Shown here piece after piece: positions 53,152-63,956 of a stretch of 64,000 bases of DNA. The notes below the pieces were generated by a model. The model did no database searches and was not told the DNA's origin. It saw only the letters and a program-made list of their open reading frames with translations. Position numbers and translations under genes: made by a program. This DNA comes from an uncultured Aeriscardovia sp. (GTDB lineage: Bacteria > Actinomycetota > Actinomycetes > Actinomycetales > Bifidobacteriaceae), in NCBI GenBank assembly GCA_903789535.1, contig CAIFES010000001.1, positions 248,001-312,000 of the forward strand, given 5' to 3'. How positions within the stretch are numbered: the stretch's first letter is position 1; each line of letters starts with the position of its first letter.

Positions 53152-54084
53152 TCAGGCGAAGCGGATCACGCCGGCCGCATCGACGCGGATGAGGCCCTCC
53201 GCCTCCAGCGCATCCACGCAGCGGGCGAGCTGACCCGCGTCGTGCCAGAGCGCGGACACCTGCTCGGGTTCCAGCCGTGCCCGTGCAGGATCCTTCTGGT
53301 CGCGCAATGCCTGGAGAATGCGGCCCCGGCACTGGCGGTCGGTGCCCGCCCATGCCTGCGGCTTTCGTGTGCGGACGCGCTTTCCTTTTCCTGCCTGCGG
53401 CCGCGGGCAGCCGGCCTTGCGCCACTCGCTGACATCTGTGAGCGGCCCGGCCTCGCCCGCCGTTTCCGAGGCGGTGCAGATCGTCGCGCCGATCTCCATG
53501 AGCGACTGGTTCCACACCACCGAGTCGGCGGAGTCAAGGGGCAGCAGCTCCTCCGCGCGTTTCCAGTCAGCAGGACGTGTGGCGCCTCCCAGGCTCTCGT
53601 GGCCGTCAAACACGCGGTCGATCACCCGGCGGATGTTCGTGTCCACCACGGCCACGCGCCGCCCGTAGGCGAATGAGAGCACGGCGGAGGCGGTGTAGCG
53701 GCCGATGCCCGGCAGCGAGAGCAGGTCGTCCATCGCCTGCGGGACGTGCCCGTCGAAGTCATCGCACATGACCTGCGCGGCTTTTCTCAGGTTGACCGCC
53801 CGGCGCGGGTAGCCGAGATGCCCCCACGCCTGCAGCACGTCCGCCTGCGGTGCGGCGGCGAGCGCGGCGGGCTCGGGCCAGCGGTCCATCCACTCGGTCC
53901 AATAAGGCAGAACGCGCTCCATCGGCGTCTGCTGGCTCATCACCTCACTGACGAGCACACCCCACGGCGGGCGGTCGGGATGCCGCCACGGAAAGTCACG
54001 GGCATTATCCTCCCACCACTGCCGCAGCACGGGTACGAGCCTGCCGGCCTCCTGCCGCGTCCAGTGATGCACGGTATAGCCCAT
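53152..54084 (-). CDS. mutY: A/G-specific adenine glycosylase MutY without the Fe-S cluster
   Basis: 310 residues. MutY removes adenine mispaired with 8-oxoguanine. Seen: FPWRHPDRPPWGVLVSEVMSQQT (catalytic Glu in SEVMSQQT), the helix-hairpin-helix LLSLPGIGRYTASAVLSFA, and catalytic Asp in VAVVDTNIRRVIDRV. After NQSLMEIGATICT the usual four-cysteine cluster motif is missing: only two cysteines remain in the region. Clusterless MutY is known in some anaerobes and lactic acid bacteria. No full C-terminal MutT-like domain is clear. Start ATG 54084 is chosen over an upstream frame to 54198; the context is convergent with radA. Confidence 0.87.
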   Translation of the reverse strand: MGYTVHHWTRQEAGRLVPVLRQWWEDNARDFPWRHPDRPPWGVLVSEVMSQQTPMERVLPYWTEWMDRWPEPAALAAAPQADVLQAWGHLGYPRRAVNLRKAAQVMCDDFDGHVPQAMDDLLSLPGIGRYTASAVLSFAYGRRVAVVDTNIRRVIDRVFDGHESLGGATRPADWKRAEELLPLDSADSVVWNQSLMEIGATICTASETAGEAGPLTDVSEWRKAGCPRPQAGKGKRVRTRKPQAWAGTDRQCRGRILQALRDQKDPARARLEPEQVSALWHDAGQLARCVDALEAEGLIRVDAAGVIRFA

Positions 54085-54248
54085 CGCCCTGCCCCCGCTT
54101 TCTCTGCGACTGTTTTCTTCGCCCAGACCGTTTGTATCCGGCCCGTCAACTTTATCCGTCGCTTTGTTTATCCGTCTCTTTGTCAGCCTGACAGACATGA
54201 CAGATCACGCCGCCGCCCGCTTCGTCACCTCTTTTTAGAGTGAGGGGT

Positions 54249-55109
54249 ATGGCAGACGAGAACACCAACGGCGAAAATTCGGCGGGCAGCAGCAACGCAC
54301 AGGACCGCGAGCCGGCCACCACGCAGGATCCCGAGCAGATCGAGCGCCGGCGCGTCACAAAAGCGATCCGTCGCGCGCGGGCGAAGGCCGTCCAGCGGGC
54401 GAACGTCGAACTCAAAAACGAGCGCAAGGCCGAGCGGGAGAAGCAGATCAGCGAGCGCCGCGAGCAGAAGCTGCGCGAGAGCGGGATGAACGGCACGGGT
54501 GTGACCGGTATGTTCGAATATGGCTACCGCAAGCATGACTATGGCCCCGACGAGCTCGTGACCGACGCGCACGGCAACCCGATCACCGTCGCCCAGGCGA
54601 TGCTCACCTCGCTTCAGGCCGCGCAGACAAAGACCTCCACCCCGCATCTGGCGTTCTATTCGCCGCGCATCCCTGGCAACACAGGCTCGGCCATCCGCCT
54701 GTGCGCGGTCACCGGCACCATCCTGCATCTGATCGAGCCGCTCGGCTTCAACCTCAAGGACACGAAGCTGCGCCGCGCCGGCCTCGATTACCACGACATG
54801 GCGCATGTGGTCATCCACCCTGATTTCGACGAGATGGCCGATTCCATGCCGAATTCGCGCATCATCGCCTTCACCGCGCACGCCACGAAACTGTACACAG
54901 ACATCGACTACCGGCCGGACGACATCCTGCTCTTCGGCCCTGAGCCGGGCGACATCCCCGACCCACTCGACATCATGTTCGGCCCGCGCGTGGCCGAGCA
55001 GGTGCGGCTGCCGATGCGTCCCTCGATGCGCAGTCTCAACCTGACGAACACCGCCTCCATCGCCATCTACGAGGCGTGGCGCCAGCTCGGCTTCCAGGGC
55101 GGCAAGTGA
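54249..55109 (+). CDS. SpoU/TrmL-type RNA 2'-O-methyltransferase with charged N-terminal extension
   Basis: 286 residues. The C-terminal ~155 residues form a SPOUT methyltransferase like TrmL, which methylates the wobble nucleotide of some tRNAs. Motifs: LAFYSPRIPGNTGSAIRLCAVTG (motif 1), ILLFGPEPGDIPDPL (motif 2) and LPMRPSMRSLNLTNTASIAIYEA (motif 3, SAM knot). The first ~130 residues are Lys/Arg/Glu-rich (KAIRRARAKAVQRANVELKNE) and predicted helical, perhaps for RNA binding. Family members are ~155 residues, so the extension is unusual. Start ATG 54249 is favoured over GTG 54240, but neither has an ideal ribosome site. Confidence 0.83.
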   Translation: MADENTNGENSAGSSNAQDREPATTQDPEQIERRRVTKAIRRARAKAVQRANVELKNERKAEREKQISERREQKLRESGMNGTGVTGMFEYGYRKHDYGPDELVTDAHGNPITVAQAMLTSLQAAQTKTSTPHLAFYSPRIPGNTGSAIRLCAVTGTILHLIEPLGFNLKDTKLRRAGLDYHDMAHVVIHPDFDEMADSMPNSRIIAFTAHATKLYTDIDYRPDDILLFGPEPGDIPDPLDIMFGPRVAEQVRLPMRPSMRSLNLTNTASIAIYEAWRQLGFQGGK

Positions 55110-55145
55110 TTCGACGGCACGTGATTGAGACGGAAAGCACGATTG

Positions 55146-57002
55146 TCAGCCGCGCCGCCCGTCTTCCTCAGCGATGAGCCGGTCAAAATCATCGAGCATC
55201 GCTCGTGCGGATGAATAAGTCCCCATCCTCTGCTGTACCGAGGCTGTTTCATCCGCATCCGATTTATCCGCTGCCACTCGCTCCGGCGATCCATCCCCAG
55301 ACGGGGGTTGCGGGGGCAAAACAGTGTCCGAAGGCACAGGATGTGCGGCAATGTGTCTGCCGGAACTGTGTGGGATGGACACACCATTGTTCGGATTGTT
55401 TGGTCGATCAGCCGCGAGCGCGAGAACGACGGTCAGAGGACAGACGCAGAAGGTGATCGCAAAAAATCGCGAATCCGGCCCGGTGAGCAAGAGCATGGTG
55501 CCGAAGTCATAGATGAATATCGGCAGCAACAAGCACAGTTTCTTTCTATTCGCAGCACTCCCCCACCGCAGCCTCGCCAAAATAACGGTGAGCATCATGA
55601 GCAGCATGACGCCGATCTGCTCGCCATATTTGAGAAAACTCGAATCAACCGCCTTGGCATAATTCGTCACAATCGATTGGAGCCGTCTGTGCGGACGCGG
55701 GGCGAGACCGATATCATTGTCGACAATCTGATAGCCGACAGCAGAATACCCGAGATCGATGCCGTACACCAAGCTCGTTAATGCGAATAGCGCCTCAAAG
55801 GACGCATGGGGTGATCTTTTGAAGCACTTGAGCATCATCCGAAGACAGTAAGATTTCCCCATTCGCTCGATATACTTTGTGCGCACACCACGGAACTTCA
55901 GCGAATTGAAATTGCCCGTCTGGTAGTTATCTTTCCACTTCTTGGGAGAAGCGATGGAATACGCGTAATCGCGCATTTCATGATCCATGCGCTCCGGGGT
56001 CTGTGTCACCACATTGCCCAGCACGGTGAGCGGCACGCCCATCGTCTCTATCACACGATTTCCCGGCTGTTGCACGTTCATCGCGTGGTAGAGCGGCACT
56101 GAGACGAGAAAAACACCGGCAACAAACGTGGCGACGACTGTCAGCCATTCCTTCTTCGTCAGGAAGAAGAACAGCGACAGGATGAGCGGGAGCGTGAACA
56201 ATACCGCGTTGTGCCGGAACATGGTCGCACTGGCAGCAATCAGGCCGAGCAAGACGAGAAATACAAATTTTCTCGACCACCTTTTCGCGTCATTATCTGG
56301 CTTATCCTCATAGATGCGCGCGGCCATCGTCATCAGAACAAGACCAGCAATCGAGAAAGCGACATCCTTCCATGGATACATGGTGATGCAACCAATATAC
56401 GGGTTGAAAATGATGACGGCGAGAGATATCAAAGCTATCCTCACACCCGCATAATCGCAGATAATCAGTGCCATATAACCGAGCGCAAGCGCAAAATAAA
56501 TAACCTGAAAGAGGATGATCGAAGCATATTTTCCAGTCAGTCTCAGCGGTAAGGCGATGGAGATGAGCGTCTGCCACACAGGGTGCCAATTGGAATAATG
56601 CCCCGACAACACCTGATGGATTTGCGTGATCGAATCGATGGAAAACGCACCCGGGTAGAAGGCGAGATACCAGACAAAGAAAACAACAAAGGCGAGGACG
56701 CTCATCCCTGCGAAGAAAAAGAACCGCTTCTTACCTCTATATTTTCTAGAACTGAGACGCGCACGTTGTATCACATGGAACAATGGACCAGAGATGAGAA
56801 ACGTCACAGCAAAAGCCGCAATAACAAACAGCACCTGCAGCGCAATCGAATGATCGAGAATCAGGAAAAAGAACGAGCACCAGACAAACGACACATACAA
56901 CGAGAAAAGCAGCCGATTCACCAGAGTCGACACATTTTGAGACCTGTTGGCTGTGCCGGTGATTCTCTTATCCGTCACCGAAGCAGCTGCCGCCTGCTCC
57001 AT
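55146..57002 (-). CDS. DUF6020-family polytopic membrane protein
   Basis: 618 residues. Seen: about ten TM helices (LFSLYVSFVWCSFFFLILDH, FVVFFVWYLAFYPGAFSIDS, FVFLVLLGLIAASATMF) and signature parts FYPGAFSIDSITQIHQVLSGHYSNWHPVWQT, then NPYIGCITMYPWKDVAFSIA and FRHNAVLFTLPLIL. These resemble DUF6020 / GT-C-like membrane proteins that handle lipid-linked sugars. The C-terminal ~90 residues are a polar, Pro/Ser-rich tail (VLPPQPPSGDGSPE ...). Substrate unknown. It stands alone, opposite the RNA methyltransferase. Confidence 0.75.
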   Translation of the reverse strand: MEQAAAASVTDKRITGTANRSQNVSTLVNRLLFSLYVSFVWCSFFFLILDHSIALQVLFVIAAFAVTFLISGPLFHVIQRARLSSRKYRGKKRFFFFAGMSVLAFVVFFVWYLAFYPGAFSIDSITQIHQVLSGHYSNWHPVWQTLISIALPLRLTGKYASIILFQVIYFALALGYMALIICDYAGVRIALISLAVIIFNPYIGCITMYPWKDVAFSIAGLVLMTMAARIYEDKPDNDAKRWSRKFVFLVLLGLIAASATMFRHNAVLFTLPLILSLFFFLTKKEWLTVVATFVAGVFLVSVPLYHAMNVQQPGNRVIETMGVPLTVLGNVVTQTPERMDHEMRDYAYSIASPKKWKDNYQTGNFNSLKFRGVRTKYIERMGKSYCLRMMLKCFKRSPHASFEALFALTSLVYGIDLGYSAVGYQIVDNDIGLAPRPHRRLQSIVTNYAKAVDSSFLKYGEQIGVMLLMMLTVILARLRWGSAANRKKLCLLLPIFIYDFGTMLLLTGPDSRFFAITFCVCPLTVVLALAADRPNNPNNGVSIPHSSGRHIAAHPVPSDTVLPPQPPSGDGSPERVAADKSDADETASVQQRMGTYSSARAMLDDFDRLIAEEDGRRG

Positions 57003-57164
57003 TATTTCTCTCCCGCCTCTGTCCTATCCGATTTACCGTGATACCGCAGCCCGCACGCCAAAGTGGTCTCGGTTTGTTCAGCGTATCTCAAGACAGAGAG
57101 GACAAATTAACATGGAACGATAATGAACAGGCAATCGATTTAGCAGATACGCCGAGGAGGACCG

Positions 57165-57566
57165 ATGAGCGACGAGGACGATAAGAAAAAGATCATCGAG
57201 GGGCAGGTGGTGTCCGCCGCGACGGGCAGTGACGCCCACGACGGATCACGCACCACTGCAGATGACCATCACGATTCCGACGACGCCTATGCGGCCGGGC
57301 AGAAGGCCGCCGCCTCCACCAAGGCGTTCCTGGCCGATGCGGGCCATGCGCTCAAGGATGCCGCCCACAACCTCAACGCCGAGGTGAGGAAAGCCGACGC
57401 CGAGGGCAAATTCGACAAGGCGAAGGATTTTGCCGGCAAGGCGGGCGACGCCGTCTCAGACACGTACAAGAAGGTCGTGCCCGAGGACGCGCGCGCGGAC
57501 ATCGCCGACAGCACGAAGAAGGCCGGCAAGGCGGTCAAAGGCTTCTTCAAGGGCCTGCTCGGCTGA
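57165..57566 (+). CDS. Small hydrophilic LEA/YtxH-like protein
   Basis: 133 residues, strongly polar, Ala/Lys/Asp-rich with 11-mer-like helical repeats (AFLADAGHALKDAAHNLNAEV, DKAKDFAGKAGDAVSDTYKK, STKKAGKAVKGFFKGLLG). It begins with an acidic disordered segment (MSDEDDKKKIIEGQ). No signal peptide or TM. Such proteins often act in desiccation or general stress, but no activity can be assigned. CGAGGAGGACCG before ATG 57165 is a strong ribosome site. Codon use is GC-rich, core-like. Confidence 0.75.
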   Translation: MSDEDDKKKIIEGQVVSAATGSDAHDGSRTTADDHHDSDDAYAAGQKAAASTKAFLADAGHALKDAAHNLNAEVRKADAEGKFDKAKDFAGKAGDAVSDTYKKVVPEDARADIADSTKKAGKAVKGFFKGLLG

Positions 57567-57592
57567 GGGCAGGCTTCGCTTCCCCGGTCTTC

Positions 57593-58957
57593 TCAGTTCT
57601 TGAAGCTGTGGACGGGCGCGGGGATGCGGCCGCCGCGGGCGACGAAGTCCGCGCACGAGGCAGTGCTGACCGGCATGATCGGCGCATGGCCCATGAGCCC
57701 GCCGAACTCGGCGGTATCACCCACATCCTTGCCCTCGACGGGGATGACGCGCACGGCGGTCGTCTTGCCGTTGATCATACCGATGGCCGCCTCGTCGGCG
57801 ATCATGCCGGAGATGGTCTGCGCGCTCGTCGAACCAGGAACGGCGATCATATCGAGCCCGACCGAGCAGACAGCCGTCATCGCCTCAAGCTTCTCAATCC
57901 TCAGCCCACCGTCCGCCGCGGCGTCGATCATGCGCGAATCCTCAGAAACCGGAATGAACGCGCCGGACAGACCGCCCACCGAGCCGGAGGCCATCAGACC
58001 GCCCTTCTTCACCTGGTCGTTGAGCAGGGCGAGCGCCGCCGTGGTGCCGGGCGCCCCCACCTGCGACAGCCCCATCTTCTCGAGCACCTCGCCCACCGAG
58101 TCACCGATGGCCGGCGTCGGCGCGAGCGAGAGGTCGAGAATACCGAACGGCACGCCGAGGCGCCGCGCGGCCTCCATGCCCACGAGCCGGCCGACGCGGG
58201 TGATCTTGAACGCGGTGCGCCGAACCGTCTCGGCGAGCACGTCGAAGCTCTTGCCCCGTGCCATGTCGAGCGCGCGGGAGACGACGCCCGGCCCGGAGAC
58301 GCCCACGTTGATGACCGTGTCACCCTCGCTGACGCCATGGAACCCGCCGGCCATGAACGGGTTGTCGTCGGGCGCGTTGCAGAAGGCGACGAATTTCACG
58401 CACCCGTACGAATCGTTGTCGCGGGTGAGCCAGGCGAGTTTTTTGACCATCCGGCCGATCAGCGCGACGGCATCCATGTTGATGCCCGTGCGCGTGGAGC
58501 CCACGTTGACCGACGAGCAGACGTTCTGCGTCTGGCTGAGCGCCTTGGGCAGCGCCTCGATGAGCCCGCGGTCGGCGTCGGTCATCGCCTTATGCACGAG
58601 CGCACCGAAACCGCCGATGAGGTTGACGCCCACATGCGCGGCCGCCTCGTCGAGCGTCCTCGCCACGCGCACCCAGTCGTCGGTGCTGTGGCAGGCCGCC
58701 CCTGCGACGAGCGCGATCGGCGTGACGGTGATGCGCTTGTTGACGATGGGGATGCCGTAGTCGCGGGAGATCTCCTCCCCCACCTCCACGAGATGCGCGG
58801 CTTTGGTGGTGATGCGCCGGTAAATGTTGTGGCACAGCCGGTCGAGATCCGGGTCGGCGCAGTCAAGCAGGCTGATGCCCATGGTGATGGTGCGCACGTC
58901 CAGCTTCTGCTGGTGGATCATCCGGTCAATCTCGCTGACCTCGTCGATGGTGATCAT
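57593..58957 (-). CDS. PFL-family protein, UPF0210 (DUF711)
   Basis: 454 residues, conserved and uncharacterised, with a fold related to glycyl-radical enzymes but no proven radical. Seen: [67 protein letters not shown], and [18 protein letters not shown]. It is nearly always paired with a small ACT-domain protein, as here: the upstream gene ends 1 nt before this ATG. The start 58957 is chosen because a longer frame would overlap that partner. Likely metabolic, possibly controlled by amino-acid binding to the ACT protein. Confidence 0.9.
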   Translation of the reverse strand: MITIDEVSEIDRMIHQQKLDVRTITMGISLLDCADPDLDRLCHNIYRRITTKAAHLVEVGEEISRDYGIPIVNKRITVTPIALVAGAACHSTDDWVRVARTLDEAAAHVGVNLIGGFGALVHKAMTDADRGLIEALPKALSQTQNVCSSVNVGSTRTGINMDAVALIGRMVKKLAWLTRDNDSYGCVKFVAFCNAPDDNPFMAGGFHGVSEGDTVINVGVSGPGVVSRALDMARGKSFDVLAETVRRTAFKITRVGRLVGMEAARRLGVPFGILDLSLAPTPAIGDSVGEVLEKMGLSQVGAPGTTAALALLNDQVKKGGLMASGSVGGLSGAFIPVSEDSRMIDAAADGGLRIEKLEAMTAVCSVGLDMIAVPGSTSAQTISGMIADEAAIGMINGKTTAVRVIPVEGKDVGDTAEFGGLMGHAPIMPVSTASCADFVARGGRIPAPVHSFKN

Positions 58958-58958
58958 C

Positions 58959-59348
58959 TCAGATACGCTCCATGCTGGTAAAAATTTCCTCACGCTGGCA
59001 GCGCACATCCACGCCCAGTTTCGCGCCGGCATTGCTGAGCTGGTCGGCCAGGTCGGCGAACGAACAGGAGACATGGGAGATATCGGCGATGGCCATCATG
59101 GTGAAGAAACCGTCCAGGATGGTCTGGGAGATGTCGAGGATGTTGGCGCCGCTGCCGGCAAGAATGGCGGTGATGCCGGCGATGATGCCGGCACGGTCCT
59201 TGCCGACGACGCTGATGACCGCGCGTGCGCGGCCGGGTGTCGACGAGGACGACGAGACGGATGGGGCCGTCGCCGATGAGAGGGAGGAGGCCGATGCTGA
59301 TGAAGTCAATGAGGCCGTGTTTTCTGACGCTGCTGATTGTGCTGCCAT
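58959..59348 (-). CDS. ACT-domain protein (UPF0237) with Ser-rich N-terminal extension
   Basis: 129 residues. The ACT domain occupies the last ~90: [60 protein letters not shown]. Family proteins begin at or near the first of these motifs. Here ~40 Ser/Ala/Thr-rich residues ([20 protein letters not shown]) come first. In-frame ATGs at 59369 and 59399 are also possible and no clear ribosome site chooses between them. It is coupled to the UPF0210 gene downstream. Confidence 0.8.
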   Translation of the reverse strand: MAAQSAASENTASLTSSASASSLSSATAPSVSSSSSTPGRARAVISVVGKDRAGIIAGITAILAGSGANILDISQTILDGFFTMMAIADISHVSCSFADLADQLSNAGAKLGVDVRCQREEIFTSMERI

Positions 59349-59431
59349 GAGGCAAGCGTAGCGCAGCATCTCACTTCCCGCTGCCTGCCCTGGAGGCATG
59401 TGCCATGCGCGACGTCACACGCCGGCGGCCA

Positions 59432-60838
59432 TCACTTCCCGCTGTCTGCCTTGGCAGCTGTGGCCCCTGCACCCGCTTTGCCGGCACCGGAGAGGATGGC
59501 GTTGATCTTCTTCTCGTTGTAGAAGGCGAAGATGATGCCGCCGGCCAGGCACAGCACCGCGTCGACCGCCGCGGCGAGGCGGTAGCCGCCGCCTGTGGCC
59601 ACGGAGACGGTGGACAGGGCGGTGAACAGCAGCATGGCCAGCGACTGGCCCAGCTTCATGGTGAACGTGCGGGCCGCGTAGAACATGCCCTGCCGGTCCT
59701 GGCCGGTCGTCACCGAGCTCGCCACGGCGATATCGGCCACCACGGTCTGCGGCAGGATGCCGAACACGGCCATCGGGAAGGCGCACACGATGGCGAGGAT
59801 CACGCCCTGCACGAGCGGCGGCACGCCGGGGAAACCGATGAACGCGGTGAAAACGTAGGCGAGCGTGAACACGGCGAAGCCGATGAGCATGAGGTTCTTC
59901 TTGGAGAACACGCGCGCCAGATGGTTGACGAGCGGATAGCACGCCACCGAGCAGGCGGTCATCAGCACGAACAGGAGGGTCGAATCGGCCTCCGGCAGCT
60001 TGAGCAGGCTGGTGACGAAGAACGGCAGGCCCGTCTGGAAGCTCGTGATGGCGATCCAGTAGACGATGTCGGACAGGACGAACGTGCGGAACTGGCCGTC
60101 GGAGAATGTCTGGCCCAGCGAGCGCAGCGCCGTCTCCTGCGTCGGCTTGGAATCGACGTACTCGCGCTCGTTGATGGCCCAGACCGGCACCTCCATGCAG
60201 ATGAAGGCGACAAGGGCGAACAGCGCGAAGGTGAGGCGGATGGCGGGCACGCGGCCCATCACGGAGCTCAGCGGGGTCCAGATGACCGGCCCGGCGTAGG
60301 CGAGCGCGGTGCCGGCGATGAACGTGAACGAGATGGTGGTGGAGATGGTCAGCTGCTGGCCCTGGCTGTGGCCGAGCTCGGCGATGAGCGCGTTGTAGGG
60401 CGTGCAGTAGAACGAGAGAGCCACGTAGTAGGCGAAGACGAGGATCCACAGGACCACCACGTTGATCCAGCTCGTCTGGTTGACCGGCGAGAAGAAGACA
60501 AGGAGCGTGACGAGGGCGAGCGGGGCGGCGGCCCATTTGAGGAACGGGAAGCGGCGGCCGGCCTTGGCGGTCGAGCGGTCAGAGAGCGAGGCGACGGCCG
60601 GGTCGACGAAGGCGTCGAGCAGACGCGCGGAGGCGGTGATGGCACCGACCACGGTCATGAAGCCGAGGATGACCAGGCCCTGCGGCACAAAGACCGTCTG
60701 GCCCGCCTTCACTGCCGCCGAATCGGGCTGGTAGAAGTAGACGAGCCAGTTGGAGATGATGCCCGAGAGCAGCGCCCAGCCGAACTGGCCGACCGCGAAC
60801 GCCCAGATTTTTGACTTCGGAAGATCCTTGACCGCCAT
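59432..60838 (-). CDS. GPH-family sugar:cation symporter (MFS, COG2211)
   Basis: 468 residues, 12 TM helices. Seen: N-terminal KIWAFAVGQFGWALLSGIIS, SARLLDAFVDPAVASLSDRSTAKAGRRFPFL (the GPH hallmark loop with D-P-x-DR), FYCTPYNALIAELGHS, and TTGQDRQGMFYAARTFTMK in the second half. GPH proteins take up galactosides, pentosides or similar with a cation. Encoded downstream of galK and on its strand, but with its own promoter region, so a galactose or galactoside substrate is plausible, not proven. Ala/Lys-rich C-terminal tail; no EIIA domain. Confidence 0.88.
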   Translation of the reverse strand: MAVKDLPKSKIWAFAVGQFGWALLSGIISNWLVYFYQPDSAAVKAGQTVFVPQGLVILGFMTVVGAITASARLLDAFVDPAVASLSDRSTAKAGRRFPFLKWAAAPLALVTLLVFFSPVNQTSWINVVVLWILVFAYYVALSFYCTPYNALIAELGHSQGQQLTISTTISFTFIAGTALAYAGPVIWTPLSSVMGRVPAIRLTFALFALVAFICMEVPVWAINEREYVDSKPTQETALRSLGQTFSDGQFRTFVLSDIVYWIAITSFQTGLPFFVTSLLKLPEADSTLLFVLMTACSVACYPLVNHLARVFSKKNLMLIGFAVFTLAYVFTAFIGFPGVPPLVQGVILAIVCAFPMAVFGILPQTVVADIAVASSVTTGQDRQGMFYAARTFTMKLGQSLAMLLFTALSTVSVATGGGYRLAAAVDAVLCLAGGIIFAFYNEKKINAILSGAGKAGAGATAAKADSGK

Positions 60839-60891
60839 GATATGTCTCCTGCCTTCGATGGCACGGCGCCGCTGCCGTGCATTTTCTTATT

Positions 60892-60922
60892 GTGCCGTTA
60901 AAGTGCCGTTCTCATTGTGCCG
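60892..60922. repeat. Three GTGCCG repeats upstream of the GPH transporter
   Basis: GTGCCG at 60892, 60903 and 60917 (spacing 11 and 14), each next to an AT-rich patch (ATTGTGCCGTT, AAGTGCCGTT, ATTGTGCCG). They lie 54-84 bp upstream of the transporter ATG and may be operator copies. The surrounding 60839-61160 interval also holds the galK terminator; I see no other gene in it. Confidence 0.45.
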
Positions 60923-61051
60923 CGCCGCACGACTTCGTAGTTGCGGGACACTACCCGTCCATGCCTCGACGAAGATCGGTCCCGCGTCCTCACGCCGCTG
61001 ACAAATAACACGGAACGTGCAGCGGCTGACCGGCATAGCCGGGCACATCGC

Positions 61052-61081
61052 AAAAAGGCCGGCCGGGAATACCGGTCGGCC
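61052..61081 (-). terminator. Rho-independent terminator of galK
   Basis: On the minus strand GGCCGACCGG pairs with CCGGCCGGCC (one mismatch) across a 5-nt loop, followed by TTTTT. It lies ~80 bp after the galK stop and separates galTK from the transporter gene. Confidence 0.85.
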
Positions 61082-61160
61082 CTGTGTCTGTATCAGAGAT
61101 ACGTTGCGTATCTGCCTACCACAAGCCTGAGCCTGTGCAGCGGTCAGACCACGCGTTTTC

Positions 61161-62414
<1,254 letters not shown>

Positions 62415-62555
62415 GATATGCCTTTCACATATTGTTGCCGTCTGCTGCCGGGCGGGTATCCGCGTGAGACGGATGCCTAGCATCACAAGGATGTGCCGAC
62501 TTGGGCACTGTCTGCCCGGCCGTGACGGTCTTTATCGGTTTGGACAGTGCTCGTC

Positions 62556-63824
62556 TCAGCCCTCGTCGGCGATGTCGACCGGGCCGAGCTGGTGGAAGCG
62601 GGCGGCGATGGCCTCCGGCGTGGTGTCGGAGATCCAGGCGGCCATGCCCGACTCGGAGCCGGCGAGGTACTTGATCTTGTTGGCGGCCCTGCGGAAGCTG
62701 AAGAACTGCAGGTTGAGACGGTAGTTCTCACGGCGGGGGTCGTCGACCGGCGCCTGATGCCAGGCGGCGATGTAGGGCAGGTTCATGCCCTTGCCATCGC
62801 CCTTGTCAAAGAAGGCGTTGCCGCGCTTGAGCAGCGTGGAGTACATCTGCGCGAGCCCCCAGCGCTCGTCGTCGTTGAGCTGGTCGAGGGTGAGGATGCC
62901 GTCGCGCAGCGGGGCGACGTGCACCTCGAGCGGCCAGCGGGCAGCGGCGGGCACATAGGCGGCCCATGTGCTGTTGCGCAGGATGACGCGCTCCTTGGCG
63001 TCCAGCTCGGCGTGGAGCAGATCGTGGAGCAGATTGCCGCCGGTCTTGTCGTGGTAGGCCTGCGTGTGCTCCAGCTCGGCCTCGAGCTTGGGGGCGATGA
63101 ACGGGTAGGCGTAGATCTGGCCGTGCGGATGGGCCAGCGAGACGCCGATCTCCTCACCGTGGTTCTCGAACGGGAACACCTGCTTGATGCCCGGCAGACG
63201 GCTGAGCTCGGCGGTGCGGAACGCCCACGCCTCCACCACGGTGCGCAGACGCGAGACCGGCAGCGCGGCCGGCAGCGAGTTCTCATCCGGGTCGAAGCAG
63301 ATGACCTCGCAGCGGCCGTTCGCCTCGCGCTGCGGCCACAGTTTGTTGCCGTCCACATAGGTGATGGCCGGGGTCACGCCCGGGATCTGGCGCATGGAGG
63401 GGAAACGGTTCTCGAAGACGACGACATCGTAATCGGTGTCGGGCACCTCGCCGTCCTGATACGGGTCGCCCGGCTTGCGGGCGGCGAGCGGGTTGCCTTT
63501 GGCGGTGGCGCCCTTGCCGGCGGTGATCGGCCGGTTCATACGCGCCGGATTCATCGGAATCCAGTCACCGGTGAGCGGGTCCTTGCGCATGATGGGCGAC
63601 TGCGGCGGCACGAGGTTGCCGTCCTTGTCGCGCGTGGGGGCGAAACGGTCGGCGAGATGACGGGGATCATGCAGCTCGCGTGTCTTCTTGCCGCTGACGT
63701 AGTCGGGCTCGTCGTCAAGGTAGAAGAAGTCACGCCCGTCGGCCAGCGTCGTCGGGGTGATGCGGATGTGCGCCTGCTCGTAGGCGGTGGGGGTGTAATG
63801 CTCCGGGATGTACGGATCAGTCAT
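62556..63824 (-). CDS. galT: Galactose-1-phosphate uridylyltransferase
   Basis: A 422-residue GalT of the HIT superfamily that swaps UMP between UDP-glucose and galactose-1-P. Seen: the uridylylated His in LAHPHGQIYAYPF (~233), PSMRQIPGVTPAI, FENHGEEIGVS, and W-rich NSTWAAYVPAAARWPLEVH that positions the sugar. Length suits the family. Two consecutive ATGs (63827, 63824); AAAGG with five nt to the second decides for 63824. A CATAAT -10-like element lies at 63937-63932 and the phased GTTC array beyond it. Confidence 0.95.
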   Translation of the reverse strand: MTDPYIPEHYTPTAYEQAHIRITPTTLADGRDFFYLDDEPDYVSGKKTRELHDPRHLADRFAPTRDKDGNLVPPQSPIMRKDPLTGDWIPMNPARMNRPITAGKGATAKGNPLAARKPGDPYQDGEVPDTDYDVVVFENRFPSMRQIPGVTPAITYVDGNKLWPQREANGRCEVICFDPDENSLPAALPVSRLRTVVEAWAFRTAELSRLPGIKQVFPFENHGEEIGVSLAHPHGQIYAYPFIAPKLEAELEHTQAYHDKTGGNLLHDLLHAELDAKERVILRNSTWAAYVPAAARWPLEVHVAPLRDGILTLDQLNDDERWGLAQMYSTLLKRGNAFFDKGDGKGMNLPYIAAWHQAPVDDPRRENYRLNLQFFSFRRAANKIKYLAGSESGMAAWISDTTPEAIAARFHQLGPVDIADEG

Positions 63825-63956
63825 CATTGCCTTTCTTCCTTCCGGTACTGCACGTTCTGCTCTGCGTGCCGGCGGCGTCGGCCGTCTTTCCGATCCCTCG
63901 GTCATGGCCGGTGCGGGCACGCCACCCGACTATTATGCCTCCAAATGATCGATTTT

